From contig JAECUM010000807.1 in assembly GCA_016617855.1 (NCBI GenBank), forward strand, positions 186,001 through 250,000: a stretch of 64,000 bases of DNA, written 5' to 3'. This stretch comes from Megalonaias nervosa. Lineage: Eukaryota > Mollusca > Bivalvia > Unionida > Unionidae. A model generated the notes under the pieces. That model was given only the letters and a program-made list of their open reading frames with translations. It was not told where the DNA came from and ran no database searches. The number at the start of each line of letters is the position of its first letter. Position 1 is the stretch's first letter. Position numbers and translations under genes: made by a program. Positions 56,785-64,000 of the stretch are shown piece after piece.

Positions 56785-57221
56785 CTGCAAACAAGCAGTA
56801 CAACAACATAACTCGGACCCTAGCGCAGAGTTAATGACTGTCTTTATATCTATAAAAACATTCAGTGCACTTCTTTACCAGCTCGTGAGTTTTGGATGAA
56901 ATTTTATTTTTCTAAAACAATATTTTAACCAGTAGACTTTGGTTCAAAGGGAAGCAATTAAAGCATGATTAAAAACTTTTATTTGCAATAGTCACTATGC
57001 TGACATTTGTGGTATTAATACCTGCCCAACTCAGTCACTCTGCCTTACATTGCCAGATTTTTGTCTTTAAATTAATTAATGTGACACTTTTTCAGTCATT
57101 ATTGAGAGGTTAGTACTTTAATCCAAGATCCATATTATCAAGATATTCGCCATGTTTTTTTATTTTTTTATTTGGATAACCAATAACTTTGTCATGATGG
57201 TTTACATAATTTTTATTTCAG

Positions 57222-57272
57222 GCACGATACAAAGACAAGGGAACAGAAATAGCTGAAGGACAAGTGGCACAG
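57222..57272 (+). CDS. SNF8: SNF8/VPS22, exon 2
   Basis: A 51 nt exon, phase 0 at both ends, between TTTTATTTCAG and GTTCAA. It encodes ARYKDKGTEIAEGQVAQ, the helical segment that follows the SNF8 N-terminus. The donor GTTCAA is weaker than usual, but the joined reading with exons 1 and 3 matches the family without gap. Confidence 0.88.
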
Positions 57273-58275
57273 GTTCAAAGTTTAAATTTAGTCTGAGTTT
57301 AAATTTTAAAGTTTCAGTTTAGCCTCATTTTACTTTGATTTTTCAATACAATCTAACTACCTAATTATGTTTTGTACTCTGGATGCCTCAGTGTGTTTGG
57401 CAGAGTGCACTTTCTCTTGATGGAAACTTGTGAATGAGGAAGAACTAATGGTTTTAATGTTGTCTGGAAAATCCCTTGAGAAAAATAGTAAATAAAGGTT
57501 ATATCATTGATGCCCAGCATATAAAAAAAAAATAGTATTCCCCAGGTGTCTATTCTAGGTCCACCATTATTTTTCATACAGGGCTGAACAATTATTTTTT
57601 CATCCACTTGAACAGGACAAGTATATGAAGTTTAAGAAAATTCATTGTCCCAAAAATTTCAATCACTTACTTTGGATTTCATAAGTATGTATGCACTCCA
57701 TAAACAGAACAAAATAAATATGTACAATATATTTATTCTTTCAAAGGGTTTAACTTTTCAGTTTTCCATTGCCATGGCTTCTTATGTACACAGTTTCCTT
57801 GGGATGGATATCTGATTTGGCTTTCTCAAGTTTTCATCCCAAAGAGGTTGATTTGACCTGGTTGGATGTATATCAGCAGCACAAGTTTTTGCAGGTCACT
57901 CATTGCCTTTTGTAATGATTTGGGTTCCTCTACTTCCACAGGATATGTGGAAGAAATATTTTGTCTCAAGACCACACCCATTCGTTTATCTATTCTAACC
58001 TTGGCCTATATCTCACAAGACTCATAGCTGATTCGTATACATTAGGACATCATATCCTGAGCTATCTGGGAGAAAGGGGATGTAACTCCACCTCCTTCCT
58101 ATTTTCCAAATGCATTATGTTCTGGTAATGTATTTGAAGAGGAAACCAATATTTGTAGTAAAATTTGTTTCTTCATTAATACTTGCCCAGTCATGATATG
58201 GGCTTTCCCCTACCCCACAGCCCTCCCTGCAGTTACATATTTAGAAGAGAGTGCACTTATGCTCTGTTAGTGCTG

Positions 58276-58486
58276 TATATACTCACTTATAAGTCAAGTC
58301 AAACTGTGAACAGCAGTGACCATGATCTGCCATAGTATAATGCACATACAGATCAGGGTCTATGGTGTTTGTTCTACTGATTAGTCCTAACAAACTGCAC
58401 AGACCCAGATCTGCTGGTGCATTATGTGACAGCAGATCTGGGTCTGTGCAGTTTGCAGTTGGACTCAACGTATAAGCTAGTATATA
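58276..58486 (-). mobile_element. Foldback MITE, copy B
   Basis: Inverted relative of the element at 1136-1336. It shares the TATATACT ends, GAGTCCAACTG, the internal AGACCCAGATCTGCT palindrome and the block TTGTTAGGA(C/G)TAATCAGTAG. The copies differ by substitutions and a small indel. Confidence 0.75.
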
Positions 58487-58921
58487 TGACAAGTAATAAA
58501 TGATTGGGATTTCATGCCAGGTCCTTTATTCAAGGGGAGACCACTCTAGTTTGATTTCCATTTTGGCAAGCAGATGTACGTTTGCTGCTAAAGTAAGCCA
58601 GAAGATGTGGTTTGCATCTTTTTTTTTTTTTAAAAAATTTGGAGGGCTGGATGTTACATCCTAACATATTTTGGTCAGGTAAACATTATCAAAGAAATTT
58701 TACTTCAAAATTTTTTTTCACTCTCAAGCTTTGACAGTCTCAAGTTATGACAGAGCATTGCAAAAGTATTTACAAATGATGACTGGGAAGAGATTATTTG
58801 TAGAACCTTACCTAGTTTCCATCTTATAAGTTCATTTATATATACATGTACCATCAGTGGTTTTGATGATTTAGAATAGGCCCAGTATGTTCTTCTGCAT
58901 GTCATCAAAGGTGATTAATGG

Positions 58922-59130
58922 AGGCAGAAGCCATGGTAGCTCAGTGGATAGAATGCTTGACTCATGACCAAAAGGGTGCAGGTTCGCCTACCGTATTAGC
59001 CCAGATTGGCTACTATGGCATGTATTTGGGCCAGATGCTTGTCTATATTGGACAAGGTGCTTTACTTAAAATTGCCTTGGCACTCCATAACCTATTCTGT
59101 TGCCATGCCATGAAACCTCAAATTAAACCA
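58922..59130 (+). mobile_element. tRNA-derived SINE, second type
   Basis: ATGGTAGCTCAGTGGATAGA fits a tRNA A box and GGTTCGCCTACC a slightly decayed B box about 30 bases on, with CAT at the anticodon position. A non-tRNA body follows, including GGACAAGGTGCTTTAC. The B-box loop is damaged, so a working tRNA gene is unlikely. Confidence 0.65.
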
Positions 59131-60182
59131 AACTATTTCTATCTGCAGGTACTTTTTGCTCTTAAATCCCCAATACCTCTTAAATCCCCAATACCTCTGT
59201 TACATGCAAAAAATTGTATATGCCAAATCATCTGAATGATATTAAATCTTGAAAGGCTCTAAATCATTGTGTGCCATTAAAACCAGTTAATATTGATGTT
59301 TCATCATGTTTTGAGCCATGTAATTTAACTCATAAACTGAGAAACCTGGCCATTTTTCACATGTGTACGAATTAATCCGTTGTTGATTGCTGACATCCGT
59401 GGGTCAACCGATTTCAGTCGAAAGCTGGAACACAATGATGTCGCCATTATTGTTATGTATATTTAAATTAATTGTTTGTCTGTTAGTTTTAAAATATTTT
59501 TTTTATTCCATTACATATTATTGTAATGTAATATTGTTTACTGGACTTGATTTTGTCCAGAATTGAGTTCAGTTCTGTTTGACCTGCTTGATTCTTTTTT
59601 ATTTCATTGATGTAAATAACTAATAATAGAAACATTGTATCTAGTTTCTGACGTTAAAATCAATGACAGTTTTGGTAAACAGTTTTTTAAAAATTTTTAA
59701 AATTCTTTCTCAGAGTAAGAATCATTAAGTTGAGTCAAGGTCATACCTAGACTATGTGATTTGAAGCAAGTGTCAATTCATAAACAAACTTCTGTTTTTT
59801 CCAGAAGGATGAATTTTTGACCCTCATTTGGGAATCTGTTTTGTTTCTTAAGTAGTTGTATAACTGATGTTATGATAAAAATTCTATCAGTTGTGCTTTA
59901 ACATCTGACATGTTAAGTTGTATTATGTTGTGACCAGTTTGGGCTGAATTTTGTTTTCTTTAAATTATTTGAATTCAAGTGATTCTTTTTCCTGGAAATA
60001 CAATAGTGCTCTGATATAATTCTTGGACAAAGATATTTACTGGATTTTATACGGAATTCAAAACTGGAATAATGTTTTGTGTGATTCAATAAGAGACTGT
60101 TGACACATCAGTATAACGCTGACTATTACAGATGTCATCACCTTCCATCTTGAATTTCATTGGGATTTGAACTGAGATTCAC

Positions 60183-61306
60183 TGTTACATGTCTAGGCTC
60201 ATACAAAAGTAACAAAGCAAAGAGTGAAGCCAACAAGCTTTGTAAATTTTAACAGAATAATTTATTTCCCTTGAAAATAAGGTAAAAATATAAAAAAAGA
60301 AAAAAAGAAAAAAAGACTTACAGTTTGTGAATCGAATCCAAAAATTAATCCTAGAATTTAAAAATATAAGTCCTATCACTAAAAAGTTCTAAATGAATCA
60401 AAGTTTGAATCCCGATGAAGTTCGAAGATGGAAGGCGATGACGTCTTCTATATCCTGTTTTGTGCTGTTGTGTCAACAGTTCCTTGTTGAATTTTATGAA
60501 TCAAGAATAATATTCCAGCTTTAGAATTCTGAATAATTTCCAGTAAATGTCTTTGTCCAAGAATTCTGATGAAGAAGAGTATTTTCCAGGGTGAATAAAT
60601 TATTTTCAATAAAAAATTCAACTTAAACTGGTCACAACACAAAATACCTTTGAGCTCAGAAGGTATGAAATATGACTGACTATTTCAATATAAAACTTCA
60701 GTTTTAGCCCCAGCTAAAACGTAATTCAGACACACTTGATGGGGTCATGTGATCACTTAGTCCGAGCGGCACATCAACTTAAACTGGTCACAACACAAAA
60801 TACCTTTGAGCTCAGAAGGTATGAAATATGACTGACTATTTCAATATAAAACTTCAGTTTTAGCCCCAGCTAAAACGTAATTCAGACACACTTGATGGGG
60901 TCATGTGATCACTTAGTCCGAGCGGCACACAAAAAACCTTACAAGTCAATTATCACGTACTCTAGCATAGCCTTAGCTAAAGATCAATGATTCCCACACT
61001 GGAAATGAATTTAAAAAAAGGTTGTTTACTCAAACTCACATGCAGGCCAAGTATGACCTTGATTATGACCAATGATTTTCACTCTGTGTTTACCAATTCT
61101 GAATCAAGGTCAGGAACTAGGTCAGCTAAAAATACAATGTAGCAACACTACTGCGCTTTAATCAGGCTAAAAAGAACTGAACTGAATTTTCTGGAAAAAT
61201 GTCAGTTCCAGTGAATAAAGTAATCATTGCAATAACATGTAATGAAATAAAAAGAAATAAAAGAGAATTTAAAACACACAAGTAATTAAATTACATATAT
61301 GTAACA
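60183..61306. mobile_element. Solo LTR-like element, copy 2, inserted in copy 3
   Basis: It starts TGTTACATG and ends ATATGTAACA, with the 4 bp duplication TCAC at 60179-60182 and 61307-61310. It aligns with copy 1 at both ends ('gctttgta..ttttaac..aataatttatttccc', and 'taattaaattacatatatgtaaca'). It is longer (1,124 bp) partly because of the 157 bp duplication inside. Confidence 0.8.
60619..60932 (+). repeat. 157 bp tandem duplication inside the LTR-like element
   Basis: The segment starting 'caacttaaactggtcacaac' and ending 'tccgagcggcaca' occurs twice in succession, the copies nearly identical, so the duplication is young. Confidence 0.9.
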
Positions 61307-62150
61307 TCACTTCGAACTTTTCATAGATAGGACTTGTGTTTTTTAATTCTTGGATTACAATTTGAATTTAATTCACAATACTGTAAATTCTTTTATCTCA
61401 TTTTTCACTTCGTGTTCTAGGGAAATAAATTGTTTGTTAAATTTTACAAAGTTTGTTGTCTTCACTCTTTTCTGTTACTTATTTTACGAGCATAGACTCG
61501 TAACAATTATAAACATAAAAAGCTAACACCATGCTGTGTCGTATTGTCTTTAGTGCAAGTTTGTCCTTCAACACATTCCAGCACCCCATCTGATGACCAA
61601 TATTTACCTGAGTCATATTTTTATCTAATGTACTCCATTTCTTCTCAGATCTGCTTAAAAAAGCAGGCCTGCCTCTTTTCATTTCCTTTTGAATCAATTT
61701 TTGTACCATATGTGAATGTTATTAGATTACTCATTGATTGAACTTGTCAAATGTATCACACCAGTACTTTTGGAGCATTCCTGACAAAGAACGGAATTGT
61801 GGGCGACTTCGTTGACTGAATCAAGGCGTTGCTCCGTTTAATTCTAAACTGAATATTTGAACATCGTTTAAACCTAACAACTGGAACGGTTTATGTCAGT
61901 TAGCTTTCTTAACAAATAATTTCTATCCTTTCAAACTTTAGTTTGATTGGAAGAATGGTGATATTTATGATAATGGTAACATTATGGCTTTAAAAACTTT
62001 AATATTAAGTTTACAACACAACTGGATTTAAGTAACTCTTCAGATTACCAGTCAGTGGTCTTTTCTGCAATGTCGATGCAACAAATTTGTGACACCTACC
62101 AGTTCACAGTGATTTCAGAGTTGAATATGATGGCATGTCATAGCTAGATG

Positions 62151-62706
62151 AAAGTCTTAATGCAGGGTCAATGCTTATGACTCCTGTGAATGGCTTTGCA
62201 TTATATGATCCTGTAGTCTTAATGCAGGGTCAGTGCTTATGACTCCTGTAAATGGCTTTGCATTATATGATCCTGTAGTCTTAATGCAGGGTCAATGCTT
62301 ATGACTCCTGTGAATGGCTTTGCACTATATGATCCTGTAGTCTTAATGCAGGGTCAATGCTAATGACTCCTGTGAATGGCTTTGCATTATGTGATCCTGT
62401 AGTCTTAATGCAGGGTCAATGCTTATGACTCCTGTGAATGGCTTTGCATTATGTGATCCTGTAGTCTTAATGCAGGGTCAATGCTTATGACTCCTGTGAA
62501 TGGCTTTGCATTATGTGATCCTGTAGTCTTAATGCAGGGTCAATGCTTATGACTCCTGTGAATGGCTTTGCATTATATGATCCTGTAGTCTTAATGCAGG
62601 GTCAATGCTTATGACTCCTGTGAATGGCTTTGCATTATATGATCCTGTAGTCTTAATGCAGGGTCAATGCTTATGACCCTGTGAATGGTTTTGCATTATA
62701 TAATCA
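62151..62706 (+). repeat. 62 bp minisatellite, nine copies
   Basis: The unit contains GTAGTCTTAATGCAGGGTCA and ATGACTCCTGTGAATGGCTT and ends GATCCT. Copies are nearly identical except for scattered single-base differences; the last is degenerate. It ends about 300 bases before SNF8 exon 3. Confidence 0.95.
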
Positions 62707-63014
62707 TGTAACCATGTTACCCCAGGAGTGAACACACAATACAAGACCAGATGAATTCAGATAGAATCAATCTAATTCTAAAAGAGATTGTCTCACCTTG
62801 TTTGAACTTTTATGTCTAATGGTGTCTAATTGCAGAGCTTAAAAAGCCATATGAGTTTAACAGAAAGATTGGATAACAAGATGATTGTAATACAAATGCA
62901 TATTAATGAGACGAGACTATATATTATTCCTAGTTTATTTTCTTATTCTCTTCAGATGTTTGAATTAGTAAATTACCTACATTGTTTAATTGTTTTAAAT
63001 CTTTTTTTTTTCAG

Positions 63015-63153
63015 ATGGCCAAGCAAATGGAGACATTTAAGGTGCATCTGGAAAACTTTGCTAGTCAACACAAGGAGGAGATCAGAAAAAACTCGGAGTT
63101 CAGAGTTCAATTCCAAGAAATGTGTGCTTCAATTGGTGTAGATCCACTAGCTT
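63015..63153 (+). CDS. SNF8: SNF8/VPS22, exon 3
   Basis: Follows a CTTTTTTTTTTCAG acceptor and ends before GTAAGA, phase 0 in and phase 1 out. It encodes MAKQMETFKVHLENFASQHK, then EEIRKNSEFRVQFQEMCASI and GVDPLA. This Arg-Lys-Asn..FRVQFQ..MC..IGVDPLA block is the most conserved part of SNF8 and starts its first winged-helix region. The remaining exons (two winged-helix domains that bind VPS25 and VPS36) lie beyond the window. There is no sign of decay. Confidence 0.95.
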
Positions 63154-64000
63154 GTAAGACATATGTTCTTTCCAGTGTTTTTCTATTTTGCCTGAAAATA
63201 TGTTTTGTCTTTTGAATTTTGATTATTACAGCTTTGACTTTTACTTTCATTTTCTAATCATAATTGATGACTTGTGTACATTAGATTTTACCTTGCTGAT
63301 AACAAGAGGGAGTAATTTGTTGAGATGAATACATGCAGGTACATGTATGAAGATAGATATATGTAGGTACATGTATGTAGATAGATATGTGTAGGTACAT
63401 GTATGTAGATAGATACATGTAGGTACATGTATGTAGATAGATACATGTAGGTACATGTATGTAGATAGACACATGTAGGTACATGTATGTAGATAAATAC
63501 ATGTAGATAGAAGGTACAGTTCTTTAGAAATAACGGCATATTTCCTTTTTATTTCCTCACATGTTGGTTTTCATTACAATTTGGACTGAGCAAACTGTAT
63601 ATAGAGATCACAAACATATAAAGTAATAAAGTACATAAAAATGCCATGCAAGTCAATATATATATGTTCCCCATTAATCATTATTTCTCTCAGAATAATA
63701 AAGCTCTTTTACTAAGATTGTCCTGGTTATATTTATATCAAGGACTATGCTTTACAAGTGTTTTTAAAATAAGCTGCCTGTATATGATTGTGTGCATATA
63801 GTAAACATTCTTCTAGTTATTAGGAGATGGCAAAAGTTAACCTATATAATGAATTTTGGCACTTTACATCAGTGCTCATGGATGACCATAGATAACAAAA
63901 ATTTCCCCGAATTTACTAAATGTAACAGAAAGTTTTGTCAACTCTCACAGTCTGCTGCACTGAAAATATGGTATATTTATAAAAATAATATGGTTGTTAA
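63154..64000 (+). other. Start of SNF8 intron 3, cut by the window end
   Basis: Begins with GTAAGA. It contains the 28 bp minisatellite at 63325-63511 and otherwise AT-rich sequence. Confidence 0.7.
63325..63511. repeat. 28 bp minisatellite
   Basis: About six copies of GTAGGTACATGTATGTAGAT plus AGATACAT with small variations. Open frames on the - strand here are by-products. Confidence 0.92.

Larger units (their letters stand above)
49437..57221 (+). other. SNF8 intron 1
   Basis: 7.8 kb from GTATCA to TTTTATTTCAG. It carries a (TC)n-(CA)n microsatellite, a MITE, a Mutator-like element, a long AAT-type microsatellite, a degenerate zinc-finger-like fragment, TA/CA microsatellites and two SINEs. 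No other exon of SNF8 is expected here. Confidence 0.75.
59451..61505. mobile_element. Solo LTR-like element, copy 3, split by copy 2
   Basis: It lies in the opposite orientation to copies 1 and 2. Its left end TGTTATGTATAT and right end ACTCGTAACA are the two LTR termini, flanked by the 5 bp direct repeat ATTAT (59446-59450 and 61506-61510). Its sequence is continuous from 59451 to 60182 and again from 61311 to 61505. Between them sits copy 2 with its own duplication. Confidence 0.75.
57273..63014 (+). other. SNF8 intron 2
   Basis: 5.7 kb containing a MITE (58276-58486), a SINE (58922-59130), nested LTR-like elements (59451-61505) and a 62 bp minisatellite (62151-62706). No further exon is seen. 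Confidence 0.75.

Noticed and set aside
58922..59000. A functional tRNA-Met gene (CAT at the anticodon position)
   Set aside because: The T-loop/B box is damaged and a SINE body follows without a terminator at the expected place.
63247..63539. Overlapping - strand frames with Tyr/Leu/His repeats
   Set aside because: They arise from the 28 bp minisatellite, which is open in several frames.

Overview
The window looks like invertebrate animal nuclear DNA, most likely from a mollusc such as a bivalve (an inference, not proven). It is AT-rich, its genes are split by multi-kilobase introns with GT..AG borders, and it carries tRNA-derived SINEs, many microsatellites and minisatellites, foldback DNA elements and solo LTRs. 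Nothing in it looks bacterial.

Three host genes can be read. At the left, three + strand exons (2333-2428, 5374-5448, 9992-10038) form the 3' end of a gene whose acidic, serine-rich tail resembles ELL-associated factor (EAF). In the middle, a divergent actin-like gene on the - strand has its first exon at 41969-42088 and its second at 21793-22770. At the right, the first three exons of SNF8/VPS22 (ESCRT-II) lie on the + strand at 49383-49436, 57222-57272 and 63015-63153, and the gene runs off the window.

The 19.2 kb intron of the actin-like gene contains a whole Polinton/Maverick-type endogenous viral element at 22944-38789 (15.8 kb). It has inverted terminal repeats of about 220 bp and a 6 bp target duplication. 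A - strand block holds a membrane protein, two unknown proteins and a fibre-like protein with a discoidin-like head. A + strand block holds the packaging ATPase, a coiled-coil protein, penton-like and major capsid proteins, small structural proteins, an adenain-like protease, an integrase C-terminus and a protein-primed type B DNA polymerase. An HNH endonuclease gene lies antisense between the integrase remnant and the polymerase. Most of these genes are broken by frameshifts and stops; the ATPase is intact. A deletion has fused the protease to the end of the integrase, removing the integrase core, so the copy should not be able to move on its own.

Other mobile DNA includes a pogo/Tigger-like transposon with an uninterrupted 407-residue transposase and terminal repeats (11120-13825), three solo-LTR-like elements of one family (one intact, two nested with both target duplications visible), a Mutator-like non-autonomous element with a 9 bp duplication (50093-50877), several MITEs and SINEs, a 2 kb array of 25 bp repeats (44360-46355), and minisatellites of 28, 33, 43 and 62 bp.
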